A DNA stretch of 53,030 nt from Bacteroidales bacterium KA00344 (GCA_001552765.1 KQ959452.1:109972-163001); one strand, 5' to 3'; positions 7,924 to 17,276 are shown, numbered from the stretch's first letter. Notes: generated by a model not told the origin, from the sequence alone. Translations and numbers: made by a program.

Positions 7924-9526
7924 TGTCAAAATTGTCAAACGAGTTGTTTCTATCATATTGCTTATCTCTCCGTCGGTTTCCGTCTTTAGCGTCTCGACCT
8001 CTGCGAGGCTTAAAACCATTGTCCTTGCGGCGTGGGCGGAAATCGTCATGGTCTTCGTAATCATCTCTCACGCCTCTGCTTCGGCCTTTGAAATCTCGCT
8101 TGTTGTTTTTGAAATTTCTCTTGCTTCCCCTGAATTTGCTCCTGTCTCCATAATCAAATTCATCTTCTTCGCCTCGGTTGAAGCGTCCTCTTCCGTCTTC
8201 GCGGTTGTTACGGTTGTAGGAAGGACGGTCGTTTGAAAGGGAGTGGAACTGGAACGAACGGATATCTCCTTCTTCGTTGGCAGCCTCTGCTTCGAGCCGC
8301 TCCTTGAACTCACGATTTTTCTTGAAGCGATGTTTCTGAGCCATTTCTCGCTTTTCTTCTTCAGACTTTACGATGCCGCCTTCCTGTCGGAACTCTTTCA
8401 TCTTGCCGTCAAAAAGGGTGTATTTTCGGAACTCGCACTCCAGACTGCCATTGAAAAGTGGTATCTTGATGCTTGGTTTCAGTCCGATTTGCTCGAAACA
8501 TTCCTCCCGATAGCTCAAAATCCAAGCGTCGTTGCCACCAAATTCGTGCTTCAACCGCTCACCAATCATCTTGTAAGTGCCCAGAAGATTAGGTGTGGAG
8601 ATACGTTCTCCGTATGGGGGATTGGTGATGATAATGCTCTTGTTGGCCGGCTTCGTGAAGTCTTTGAAGTCTTGCTGCTCTATGGTAATCTCTTTGGAAA
8701 GGCCAGCCGCTTTCACATTCAAACGGGCTGTATTCACGGCCTTCATGTCGATATCGTAGCCGTAGATGTGGTGTTCGAACTCACGTTCCTGCGTGTCATC
8801 GTTGTATATGGCATCGAAAAGCTCTTGGTCAAAGTCGTTCCATTTCTCAAAAGCAAATTCTTTTCGGAATACGCCGGGAGAGATATTGCGGGCAATAAGA
8901 GCCGCTTCGATGGCTAAAGTACCCGATCCACACATGGGATCTATGAAGTCGGTGTCGGCCTTCCAACCACTCATCAATATCATGCCGGCAGCCAAAACCT
9001 CGTTCAATGGAGCCTCCACGCTTTCCTGGCGGTAGCCTCGCCGATGCAGGCTTTCGCCGCTGGAGTCGAGACAAAGGGTTGCGTCGTTGTCGGCAATATG
9101 AATGTGTAACCGAATGTCGGGGTTGCTCACGGAGATGTTTGGGCGTGTGCCGTGCTTCTCGCGAAACTGGTCGACAATGGCGTCTTTTACTTTGTAGGTG
9201 ACGAAACGTGAGTTTCTGAACTCCTCCGAATACACGACCGAGTCTACCGAGAAGGTCTTTCCCTTGAGAATATACTCACTCCAATCAATCTTTTGGATTT
9301 CGTCATACACTTCCTCAGCCGAGCGAGCCTTGAAATGTTTGATAGGTTTGAGAATGCGGATGGCGGTGTGCAACTGGAAGTTGGCACGATACATCATCTC
9401 CTTGTCACCGGTAAACGAAACCATGCGTCTACCAATCTGTACATTGTTTGCACCCATTTGGGTGAGCTCTTGTGCCAAAACCTGCTCTAAGCCCATGAAT
9501 GTTTTGGCGATGAGTTCAAATTCCAT
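7913..9526 (-). CDS. THUMP-domain class I rRNA/RNA methyltransferase (RlmL/RlmK N-terminal type)
   Basis: S-adenosylmethionine-dependent RNA methyltransferase, probably acting on 23S rRNA guanine (m2G, RlmL-like). Order: THUMP RNA-binding domain (about 1-155), then the UPF0020 methyltransferase domain with the SAM motif DPMCGSGT (196-203) and the catalytic NPPYGER (302-308), typical of N2-guanine methylation. Residues about 390-537 form an extra charged, low-complexity tail rich in Arg, Asp, Asn and Gly, probably disordered and RNA-binding. Single-domain homologues end near 390, so the tail is an addition. Its gene starts 32 bp after cysE and its end overlaps the peptidase start, so it is an operon member. 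Confidence 0.92.
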   Translation of the reverse strand: MEFELIAKTFMGLEQVLAQELTQMGANNVQIGRRMVSFTGDKEMMYRANFQLHTAIRILKPIKHFKARSAEEVYDEIQKIDWSEYILKGKTFSVDSVVYSEEFRNSRFVTYKVKDAIVDQFREKHGTRPNISVSNPDIRLHIHIADNDATLCLDSSGESLHRRGYRQESVEAPLNEVLAAGMILMSGWKADTDFIDPMCGSGTLAIEAALIARNISPGVFRKEFAFEKWNDFDQELFDAIYNDDTQEREFEHHIYGYDIDMKAVNTARLNVKAAGLSKEITIEQQDFKDFTKPANKSIIITNPPYGERISTPNLLGTYKMIGERLKHEFGGNDAWILSYREECFEQIGLKPSIKIPLFNGSLECEFRKYTLFDGKMKEFRQEGGIVKSEEEKREMAQKHRFKKNREFKERLEAEAANEEGDIRSFQFHSLSNDRPSYNRNNREDGRGRFNRGEEDEFDYGDRSKFRGSKRNFKNNKRDFKGRSRGVRDDYEDHDDFRPRRKDNGFKPRRGRDAKDGNRRRDKQYDRNNSFDNFDNED

Positions 9527-9558
9527 TGTCGTTGAATTGCTGTGTTATGTTTTTGCTT

Positions 9559-10449
9559 TTACGCTTTGTTGTATATCTTTGTCTGTGGCGCCATGTCTTC
9601 CATAACCCACGTATTAGCGCCCACCACACATCCCTGACCGATGGTGATGCGTCCCAACACCGTTGCATTGGCGTAAATCACCACATCGTCTTCGATGATC
9701 GGGTGGCGCGAAACGCCTTTAATGAGGTTGGAATTTTCGTCTACCGGGAAGCTCTTGGCACCGAGTGTCACCCCCTGATACAGTTTCACGTTGTTGCCGA
9801 TGATGCAGGTTTCGCCAATCACGACACCCGTACCGTGGTCAATGGTGAAAGAGTTGCCGATGGTTGCACCGGGATGTATATCTATGCCTGTTTCCGAATG
9901 GGCCATCTCGGTCATCATTCGCGGAATAAGAGGAACATCGAGTAGAAAAAGTTCGTGTGCTAACCGGTAGTTGGTCAGTGCTTTGATAATGGGATAGCAG
10001 GAGATGATTTCGCCATAGCTTTTGGCTGCGGGGTCGCCTTTATAGGCGGCACTCACATCGGTACCTAAGACACGCCGCAGTTCGGGAAGCCTCTTGATGA
10101 ACTTTGCGGCCAGCTCTTTAGCCTTTGCTTTTTGCGCACGAAGGAACTTCTGGTCTTTGCCCTCACTGGAATAGCCCAACCCGGATAGGATCTGTTCAGA
10201 CAACAGGGTGTGCAGGTTTTCCACATCCACACCGATTTGGTATTGGATGGTTGAAATGTAAACTCGTGATTTTCCGAAATAGCCGGGGAAAAGAATGGCG
10301 CGTGCCAGTTGAATGATCTGTTCAAGCACTTTGCCCGAAGGGAGAGGGTAACCGTCACGGTGCTGTCGAAACAATCCTTTCAAGGATTCCGGCTCCGAAA
10401 GCTTTTCGATCGTGTCGGTAAGCATGAGTGTCGTTTTGTGAGCAATCAT
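9559..10449 (-). CDS. cysE: Serine O-acetyltransferase
   Basis: Transfers acetyl from acetyl-CoA to L-serine, the first step of cysteine synthesis. The 296-residue protein has the helical N-terminal domain (about 20-160) and a C-terminal left-handed beta-helix of hexapeptide repeats (about 170-290), with HPGATIG, the active-site DHGTGVVIGET, and VTLGAKSFP. The helical domain is of the longer EpsC-like type. The start at 10449 lies about 20 bp after the predicted transcription start; an internal ATG at 10425 is an alternative. It heads the six-gene minus-strand run that ends at 2948. Confidence 0.95.
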   Translation of the reverse strand: MIAHKTTLMLTDTIEKLSEPESLKGLFRQHRDGYPLPSGKVLEQIIQLARAILFPGYFGKSRVYISTIQYQIGVDVENLHTLLSEQILSGLGYSSEGKDQKFLRAQKAKAKELAAKFIKRLPELRRVLGTDVSAAYKGDPAAKSYGEIISCYPIIKALTNYRLAHELFLLDVPLIPRMMTEMAHSETGIDIHPGATIGNSFTIDHGTGVVIGETCIIGNNVKLYQGVTLGAKSFPVDENSNLIKGVSRHPIIEDDVVIYANATVLGRITIGQGCVVGANTWVMEDMAPQTKIYNKA

Positions 10450-10474
10450 CTCTGTGTATCAGTATTTTCGAACG

Positions 10475-10482
10475 CAAAGGTA
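10475..10482 (-). promoter_or_regulatory. cysE promoter -7 element
   Basis: On the minus strand this reads TACCTTTG, a full match to TAnnTTTG. It sits 26 bp before the cysE ATG. It marks the likely start of the cysE-to-yqaA-like operon. Confidence 0.6.
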
Positions 10483-10646
10483 CTAAATTCCGTGTAAATG
10501 AAAAACAGATTGCACGGAATTTTTTACATGCTGCACTCTACGTGGCGAGCTGTTGCCATTTATCCGACATCTTATTGTCGTAAAGAAGGCATACCATTAG
10601 TGTTAAGATGGCATACCATCGGCATCAATGTGGCGTGTCAATGTTG

Positions 10647-13600
10647 TTATACGGCGATACTGTCCAAGAAGAGCAGCAGCCGATTGGTAACATTGACAGA
10701 CGACACACCCGAATCGAAGTCGAGCGACACCAAATTGAGTTCCGGATAAAGTTTTTTCAGTTTCTTTTCTATACCCTTAGACACAATATGATTGGCTATG
10801 CAGCCAAAGGGTTGCAAGCTGGCCACGTTGTTGACGCCTTGTTTTATCATGCTGATAACTTCACTGGGCAAAAGCCATCCTTCGCCAAACTGAGCGGCCA
10901 GAGAAACCACCCCGTTTACATCTTTGGCTTCTTCGAAGATGTTGGTGAATGGTCGGAAATAGCGGAAGCGAGAAGCAATCTTGTTGATTTTCTTCTCCCT
11001 GCGCCATATCAGACTATAGATACTCTTGACGAGGAAGTCGGGCACATTGCTGCAACGCAATCCCATGTGTTTCTCCACAATGACGTTTACAAAGTTTTGC
11101 AGGAAGAAAGGAGAGAGCAGTGCGGGTACAACCTCGTAACCTTTGTCAATAATTTTTTCGGCAATAAACTGATGGGCGAAGGGATTAAATTTCAGGAATA
11201 TCTCGCCCACGATGCCCACTGCGGGGAGCTCGCGGTCTTCGGTGATGTTGTCAAACTCCTCAGCCGCTTGGGCGATGAGGTCCATCAGTCCTTTGGGGCT
11301 GTTCTTCAGGAGCGGCTCAGAGGCCAACCGCAAATACTTGTCGCGCAGCACTTTGGCCGGGTTAGTATCTTTTCCGCCAACAGCATAGGCGTCTTTCTTC
11401 AATCGCACTACGGCTGCATGATACATCTTTGAGATGGTATCGCCATACAGGAACATGGTCACGATGATGGGTGCAAACTTCAACCAAGGCACATTGAGCG
11501 CTCCGTCTTGGTTTTTGTCTTCCTCCTCCGCACTGGTTGCCACGCCCAACGTGATGAGTGGCACTTGTTCAAATCCATTGGCATCCATTGCCCGGCGGAT
11601 GAGCGCGGCATAGTTGGTGGCGCGACATTGGCCTCCGGTTTGGCTCATGACCAATGAAATCTTGTCGGTATCATACTTTCCCGAACGCAGGGCCTTTACA
11701 AAATCACCCACAATGAGCGTGGCCGGATAACACACCTCGTTGTTGGCATATTTCAGCCCGTATTCTGCACTCTCTGCGTCGCTTGGCGGCAAAACTTCCA
11801 CATCCCAGCCGAAGAGACGGCATATAGACGGAAGCAGCGGGGTGAGATATTCCGTGAAATAGGGGGCTAAGATGCGTCGGGAGATGGGCGGGAGGGTTGT
11901 GGAGCTGTTGCCGTCGGCAGGTTCCTGCTGCGGATTCCTGTTTTGCCCATCACCGGAAACCGCAGTGGGCGTGGTGTTACCCTGAAGTGATTCAATGAGT
12001 GAGCGCACACGCAGCTTCAGGCTGCCGATATTGCTCACGTCGTCAATCTTCAATAATGTAAACGGCTTGCCGTGCTCTCTCATGATGGTGCGAATCTCAT
12101 CTTGGATAAAAGAGTCGGGTCCACAACCGAATGAGGTCATCTGAACGAAGTGTATGTCGTTGGGTTGCTCGGCACACCATTGTCCTGATTTGATAATCCT
12201 GTTCATGTAGGCCCACTGGCGCACAAGGTAGGTGTCGCCCGTACCTGTGTCCATATCGTTGCGCACGATGTCTTCCGAAATGACATTGACGCCCAGCGAG
12301 GCAATCATTTCCGAGAGTTTATGCTGAATCAGGGGGTCCGTATGATAGGGTCGTCCGGCCAGCAAGATGGTCAGCAAGCCTCGCTCACGGCTGTCGGCCA
12401 GTATGTCTTCGGCCTTCTGTTTGATTTGATGGCGATATAGATTCTGCGCCAGATGGGCGGCATTGTAGGCTTGGCGGATGGTCTTTTTGTCCACTCCCAG
12501 TCCTTTCAGGTAGTCTGCCACTTGTTTTTTCAGCAGCTTTTCGTCGCGGAAATTGATTACGGGCGAGTCTATGCGTGCCTTTGGTGTCATGGCGCTTTTG
12601 ACCACATCCGAGTAGGCTGTCACAATGGGGCAGTTGTAGCTGTTGATACTCCGACGGTCATCCTGATGCTCAAACACCACGTAGGGCATGAATATAAAGC
12701 CCGATTCGGGATCGGGCAAGGCCGATATTTTCTCGTCAAGCTCCTTGATATGCGAATGAACGAGTTTGGCCGGGAAACAGATATTGTCGCTCATCACGCT
12801 GCCGAGCGCACCTTCGTAGCGTCGGAACACCGACTCACTGCTGAGCATGACACGGAAACCGGCGGTCGTGAAGAGAGCATGCCAGAACGGATATTCCTCA
12901 TACATGTTCAGGACGCGCGGAATGCCGACTATCTTTTCATGCTCCGCTTCGGTCATCACCTCTCTGTCAAAGAGCAGGTGGTATTTATAATGGTAGATGT
13001 TTTCTCCTTTGTATTCGTCTTTTCCCTTGCTGTTAAAGATGCGCTCGCACTTGTTGCCTGAGTAGAAATCGCGCCCTCCGGCAAACTTGTATTTGGTTAT
13101 AAAACAGTTGTTCTCGCATCCCTTGCAGTTGAGCAGTCGGGTGTCGTAGGCTGCCATGTCCAGCAGGTCATCAATCGTTGCGGCTCTTGCAGATGCTTGC
13201 TGCGACAGCTCGTTGATGGCATTCAGCGCGCAGCCGTAGGCTCCCATCATCTCCGGCATATTGCTTCGAGCCACATGGGTATCGGTCAGCAGCTCGAAAG
13301 CGCGCACTACGGAGTCGTTCTTCATCGTTCCGCCCTGCACCACGATCTTGTTTCCGAGATTATCGTTGCCATGTAGTTTCAACACTTTGTAGAGACAGTT
13401 GCGCACAACGGAGTACGACAGACCGCAGGCTATGTCGGCCACAGAGGCTCCTTCGCGCATCACCTGTTTTACCTTTGAGTTCATAAACACGGTGCAGCGT
13501 GTGCCCAGATCGCACGGGCTGGTGGCTTGGCAGGCCAGCCCGGCAAAGTCTTGCACATCATATCCGAGGTTTTGGGCAAACGACTGGATGAAAGTTCCGC

Positions 13601-15044
13601 ATCCCGACGAACAGGCCTCGTTGAGTTCCATGCGCACCACAGTGCCATCTTCTACGAAGATAGCCTTCATGTCTTGTCCGCCAATGTCGAGTATGAACGA
13701 CACATCAGGTATCAGCTTGGCGGCCGCCCGATAGTGGGCCATTGTCTCGATGATGCTGCCGTTAAGGTTGAAAGCGGCCTTGATGAGTTCTTCGCCATAG
13801 CCGGTGGAGCACGACCCCAGCACGCGAAGTTCGGCTCCCGCTTCATTGGCTGCGGCCTGCAGACGCTGCAACCCTTCGCTCACCGCCTTGATAGGGTTGC
13901 CGAGATTCATGGAGTAGTCTTTGAAAACAATTTGCCCTTTTTCTTCGCCCTTCGCCCTGGCGGCAACTATTTTGGTTGTTGTAGACCCCGAGTCGATACC
14001 AATCACGATGTTCTCCGTGCCGGGTTTCATGGGATATACGGTAGCTGCATATTGCTCCTTGTCTGCCACCCATTTGTCGTATGCTGCTTCGTTCTCAAAC
14101 AGTGGAGGCAATGTTTCCTCTATATCGGTTTGCCGCTGACGGTTTGTCGTGCATGAGGTGGAGCCGCTGTCGTGACACGCCGTTGCCTTAGTAGACGCTG
14201 TTGCCGTTGTCCTGACGTTGTTTTTCAGGCGCTTTTGAGTTTCAGCAAGACTGATAATCGCTGTTTCTTCGGAGCGTATGGCGCATCCTATGGCAGGTAT
14301 GAGGTTGCCCTCTTTCAACACGATGAAATCGTTGATGGGAATGTTCAGGAAGTTGGAAAAGGCCTGTCGCAGTGATGGCAGGAAAGTGAGCGGCCCTCCG
14401 CATAAGAGTATGGGGGGGGTGAACTCGCGTCCCCGACTTAGCGTAGTCACCGTCTGGACGGCGATGCTATGGAATATACTTGCCGCAATGTCACTCTCCG
14501 GGAGGTTGCGTGACATGAGGTTTTGAATGTCGGTCTTGGCAAAAACGCCACACCTTGCGGCCATAGGGTAGATGTGGGTTGAGGATTCGGCCAACTCGTT
14601 CATCCTCGTGTTGCTGCAGCCCATGAGCACCGACATCTGGTCGATAAACGCACCTGTTCCGCCGGCGCAGTTGCCGTTCATGCGAAGCTCCATGCTTTTG
14701 CCATTGAAAAAAACAACTTTGGCGTCTTCTCCGCCAATGTCGATGAGCGTTTTGGCTTCTGGAAACCGGTTTCGGGCAAAGACTGTGGCTGCCACCACTT
14801 CTTGAACAAATTCGGTATTCAAGAGTTCTGCCGTGTGCATACCCACCGAGCCTGTGACGCAGAGTCGCAGCCGGCAGTTGCCCAACCGTGCTTCGATCTC
14901 CCTGAAATAATCGGTCACGAGTTCGGTCACCTTGGCATTGTGGCGTTCGAATCGTGAATAAATCAGGTTGTCATTGTTGTCGAGGACGGCAATCTTTGCA
15001 GTGGTAGACCCCACATCAAGGCCCACCCGATATACTGTGTTCAT
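10647..15044 (-). CDS. Giant 2-hydroxyacyl-CoA dehydratase activase / double-activase reductase fusion
   Basis: A 1465-residue iron-sulfur ATPase-reductase fusion. Two BadF/BadG/HgdC-type ATPase domains come first. The first spans about 4-260, with GLDVGSTTAK, and cysteines C126 in CAGGTG and C165 as likely [4Fe-4S] ligands. The second spans about 345-610, with GIDSGSTTTK, C478 in EACSSGCG and C517. A Cys cluster LNCKGCENNC follows (640-647), then a DUF2229-like domain (about 705-960) with NICFPAKL and LLAGRPYHTDP. Last is an HgdB-like region (about 1055-1440) with EVCYPATL and SQTGGQCRATNY. Family members use ATP hydrolysis to drive very low-potential electron transfer for difficult reductions or dehydrations. 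The substrate is unknown. The gene has its own promoter element and is not clearly in an operon with cysE. Confidence 0.9.
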   Translation of the reverse strand: MNTVYRVGLDVGSTTAKIAVLDNNDNLIYSRFERHNAKVTELVTDYFREIEARLGNCRLRLCVTGSVGMHTAELLNTEFVQEVVAATVFARNRFPEAKTLIDIGGEDAKVVFFNGKSMELRMNGNCAGGTGAFIDQMSVLMGCSNTRMNELAESSTHIYPMAARCGVFAKTDIQNLMSRNLPESDIAASIFHSIAVQTVTTLSRGREFTPPILLCGGPLTFLPSLRQAFSNFLNIPINDFIVLKEGNLIPAIGCAIRSEETAIISLAETQKRLKNNVRTTATASTKATACHDSGSTSCTTNRQRQTDIEETLPPLFENEAAYDKWVADKEQYAATVYPMKPGTENIVIGIDSGSTTTKIVAARAKGEEKGQIVFKDYSMNLGNPIKAVSEGLQRLQAAANEAGAELRVLGSCSTGYGEELIKAAFNLNGSIIETMAHYRAAAKLIPDVSFILDIGGQDMKAIFVEDGTVVRMELNEACSSGCGTFIQSFAQNLGYDVQDFAGLACQATSPCDLGTRCTVFMNSKVKQVMREGASVADIACGLSYSVVRNCLYKVLKLHGNDNLGNKIVVQGGTMKNDSVVRAFELLTDTHVARSNMPEMMGAYGCALNAINELSQQASARAATIDDLLDMAAYDTRLLNCKGCENNCFITKYKFAGGRDFYSGNKCERIFNSKGKDEYKGENIYHYKYHLLFDREVMTEAEHEKIVGIPRVLNMYEEYPFWHALFTTAGFRVMLSSESVFRRYEGALGSVMSDNICFPAKLVHSHIKELDEKISALPDPESGFIFMPYVVFEHQDDRRSINSYNCPIVTAYSDVVKSAMTPKARIDSPVINFRDEKLLKKQVADYLKGLGVDKKTIRQAYNAAHLAQNLYRHQIKQKAEDILADSRERGLLTILLAGRPYHTDPLIQHKLSEMIASLGVNVISEDIVRNDMDTGTGDTYLVRQWAYMNRIIKSGQWCAEQPNDIHFVQMTSFGCGPDSFIQDEIRTIMREHGKPFTLLKIDDVSNIGSLKLRVRSLIESLQGNTTPTAVSGDGQNRNPQQEPADGNSSTTLPPISRRILAPYFTEYLTPLLPSICRLFGWDVEVLPPSDAESAEYGLKYANNEVCYPATLIVGDFVKALRSGKYDTDKISLVMSQTGGQCRATNYAALIRRAMDANGFEQVPLITLGVATSAEEEDKNQDGALNVPWLKFAPIIVTMFLYGDTISKMYHAAVVRLKKDAYAVGGKDTNPAKVLRDKYLRLASEPLLKNSPKGLMDLIAQAAEEFDNITEDRELPAVGIVGEIFLKFNPFAHQFIAEKIIDKGYEVVPALLSPFFLQNFVNVIVEKHMGLRCSNVPDFLVKSIYSLIWRREKKINKIASRFRYFRPFTNIFEEAKDVNGVVSLAAQFGEGWLLPSEVISMIKQGVNNVASLQPFGCIANHIVSKGIEKKLKKLYPELNLVSLDFDSGVSSVNVTNRLLLFLDSIAV

Positions 15045-15097
15045 CTACAAGTCTCCAGCTAATATTCTTTAAAAGTTATAATCTACTCAAATTACTG

Positions 15098-15105
15098 CAA
15101 ATTTA
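15098..15105 (-). promoter_or_regulatory. Promoter -7 element of the activase fusion gene
   Basis: On the minus strand this reads TAAATTTG, a match to TAnnTTTG, 53 bp before the ATG at 15044. Confidence 0.5.
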
Positions 15106-15282
15106 CTAAAAAGGTGGAAATAGAACAAACATATCTGTATATTTTCAATATTGTTCGTATCTTTTTGCTCGGTAAGTCTGCTTGGTGGAAAGCAATATCC
15201 AGCCTAACAACGCGGCGTCCAATTCTTGCTCCATTCTGAAATATCCTGATGGCGATATGAGAGACTATATATTATTTCAATA

Positions 15283-16536
15283 TTACCAAATATCGTTTTC
15301 TATATATCTGGTATATGAGATGACTTTAGCAGAATATTCTCCATCTTCAGATTTCGTTATTCTATAGACAATGTCAGCATACCCTTCTTGATAATATCTG
15401 TTTATTCTTAGCAGAAGACCATCTTCATCTTTCGTGAGTCCCTCCATATAATCACTGCAACCGAAATCATGGTTTAATTGCAGTAATGGAAAATCTAAAC
15501 CATAGATTTGCTCACCAGATTGATAGTAGAAAGGTTCTGCTGGTATTAAATGTGTAGAGTTGCCTTCTATAAGAACAAGTGGAAGATGTGGCTGACATGG
15601 AGTTAGGTGGTCTTTAGAATAGCTGTTTTCGTAATTCATGGTTGTCAGAAGTGTAAGGCTGTCAAGAGTTACTGGATGAGTAAAATCTAAATCGACCACT
15701 CTGTAGATATTTCTTCCGTCCACCCATTTGCCATCCTGTTGATTATTGCCAATCTTAACCTTATGATATTGATTGCATTCAACATCGTTGTCAAGGTCTT
15801 TCTCCCATGTTTTGTCTACTTGTAGGATATTGACAAATTTTTGTTCGGACAGTGAAAAAGCAATCTTCTGTGGTGCTTTAGATGGGGTAGTATTAAAAGA
15901 TCTATGGGTTAGTGTAAATTTATAGAACAATGTAGGAATCGTATCCTCATCAGAAATTTTCCCAGAAGCATAGAGCGTCGTATCACTTGCCCAAAACAGC
16001 TCGTTAGCAATCCATTCGTGGGTGCTATAAGACACAATTTCTCCTATAGTATCATCTTTAAATCTATATAGGTGTAATTCTGTTCCAAAGTCACTATCTT
16101 GGTTTTCCAAGGAGGCCCAATACCCAGATCGTGAGAAACTGTCCCCATGATGTACTTTTCCTAAAAACTCAGAATTATCTTTGCTGAGGAGGTATGAATA
16201 CATGTATATTGGTTCTGAAAATACCGCTTCATAGATTTTGTCTTGAGGGTAATACTTAAAATCGACGAAGCCAAGTCCTTCTTCGTTAAATGCATCAACC
16301 ATATCTTTGTCAACAAGTGGTCGTGTCAAGGATATTAATTTCTCTTTTTCTTTTTTTGAAACACCAATAGCTTCCTGTTGATAACTTGCTGACTGAGGTT
16401 TCTTCCGCAAGAACTCATGCTGATTAATTTTTGCAATATCAAGGTATACTCTTACTGTCTGTGACTTAACAGGAAGAACTAATAATAATGAAATGATAAG
16501 TGGTATAAACTTCATGCTTAAAACTTTTTTATTCAA
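15283..16536 (-). CDS. Exported protein of unknown function
   Basis: A 417-residue protein with a clear signal peptide (basic start, hydrophobic core FIPLIISLLLVLPV, probable cut after VKSQ near residue 26; an ATG at 16515 is an alternative start). The rest is soluble-looking, rich in Tyr, Ser, Asp and Lys, with alternating strand-like segments and no lipobox. I recognise no domain. It lies in an AT-rich pocket beside an orphan immunity gene and repeats, and its base composition differs from the flanking core genes, which suggests acquisition by transfer. A 75-bp segment 87 bp upstream of its start is repeated upstream of the immunity gene. Confidence 0.7.
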   Translation of the reverse strand: MNKKVLSMKFIPLIISLLLVLPVKSQTVRVYLDIAKINQHEFLRKKPQSASYQQEAIGVSKKEKEKLISLTRPLVDKDMVDAFNEEGLGFVDFKYYPQDKIYEAVFSEPIYMYSYLLSKDNSEFLGKVHHGDSFSRSGYWASLENQDSDFGTELHLYRFKDDTIGEIVSYSTHEWIANELFWASDTTLYASGKISDEDTIPTLFYKFTLTHRSFNTTPSKAPQKIAFSLSEQKFVNILQVDKTWEKDLDNDVECNQYHKVKIGNNQQDGKWVDGRNIYRVVDLDFTHPVTLDSLTLLTTMNYENSYSKDHLTPCQPHLPLVLIEGNSTHLIPAEPFYYQSGEQIYGLDFPLLQLNHDFGCSDYMEGLTKDEDGLLLRINRYYQEGYADIVYRITKSEDGEYSAKVISYTRYIENDIW

Positions 16537-16616
16537 CCAGAATATGGTTCAAGATTTATGTAGATTGCACCTATAAAAATCCATTGTGTTTTTTCTTTTA
16601 TGAAGAAGGAATTAAT

Positions 16617-16697
16617 ATCAATACTCCGTTACTTCTCATTTAATCGTTTAAAATGAGTGAGTTCATTAACTATATATAACTAATAAGATTTGGTTAA
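16617..16697. repeat. Direct repeat copy A near the Imm40 gene
   Basis: About 75 bp running from ACTCCGTTACTTCTCATT through GAGTTCATTAACTATATATA to GATTTGGTTAA. It matches copy B (17154-17231) at most positions after a 4-base gap. Copy B directly precedes the Imm40 start codon, whereas copy A has no open gene directly after it on the minus strand. This fits an older duplication of an immunity cassette whose coding part was lost here. Confidence 0.75.
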
Positions 16698-16793
16698 TTT
16701 CGACAGGTGTCGGAGCGTACCGAACGGAAAGTTAATGAGTTATACTTTCAAAGAACTCTATGGCTGGCAGCATAAAGCTGCGTTGCCATTATC

Positions 16794-17153
16794 TCAAATT
16801 TTATCGAACGATTGTTCTATGACAAAAGAAAATAAAGGCCTATCACAAAAATGATTTTTAAAAGTACTTATGTAAGATTCGGCTTTATTACAACTATTTT
16901 GCACGTAATCGTAATATGACTCATTTGGAGTTCTATCATAATACCAATTATCATCTGAGTTCTCTATAGTAGAACTATTCATACTATATACATCACCACC
17001 TAAGATCGGAATCGCTAAAAGTTTACATATTTGTACTATTTTAAGTGCTTCTTGGTATGGAAAAGCATAGCCTTCAATACCTAAATTCTTCAAGGAATAA
17101 TATTCGGAAATATTATTATCTTGAATAATTGAAATTATATTATTCTGTTTCAT
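16794..17153 (-). CDS. Imm40-family immunity protein (orphan)
   Basis: A 119-residue soluble protein resembling the Imm40 family of immunity proteins, which neutralise toxins of polymorphic toxin (contact or secretion-delivered) systems. Family-like features in order are an N-terminal helical region, the segment IPILGGDVY (about 53-61), a following DNWYYD, an NESYYDYV patch and a KAESYI helix. No toxin, Rhs, VgrG or secretion gene is nearby, so it is an orphan. This is common for immunity genes kept against neighbours' toxins. AT-rich codon use and flanking repeats fit recent transfer. Confidence 0.75.
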   Translation of the reverse strand: MKQNNIISIIQDNNISEYYSLKNLGIEGYAFPYQEALKIVQICKLLAIPILGGDVYSMNSSTIENSDDNWYYDRTPNESYYDYVQNSCNKAESYISTFKNHFCDRPLFSFVIEQSFDKI

Positions 17154-17231
17154 TTCAACACTCCGTTAATTCTAATATAATCGTTTGAAGATGAGTTCAT
17201 TAACTATATATAATTAATAAAATTTGGTCAA
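17154..17231. repeat. Direct repeat copy B, upstream of the Imm40 gene
   Basis: Partner of copy A. It begins next to the Imm40 start codon and contains TGAGTTCATTAACTATATAT, as copy A does. The decayed transposase begins about 45 bp after its end. Confidence 0.75.
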
Positions 17232-17276
17232 GTGTCTGATTATCAGTAATTTTATAACAGAGAAAACATCAAGTAA

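Noticed and set aside
7924..8064. Longer N-terminus for the S9 peptidase
   Set aside because: It would place 47 non-homologous residues before a well-formed signal peptide and overlap the methyltransferase gene by about 150 bp.
16734..16850. Short plus-strand frame (about 38 codons, begins MSYTFKELYGW)
   Set aside because: Runs into the end of the Imm40 gene on the other strand, no recognisable family and no promoter; too short to support.
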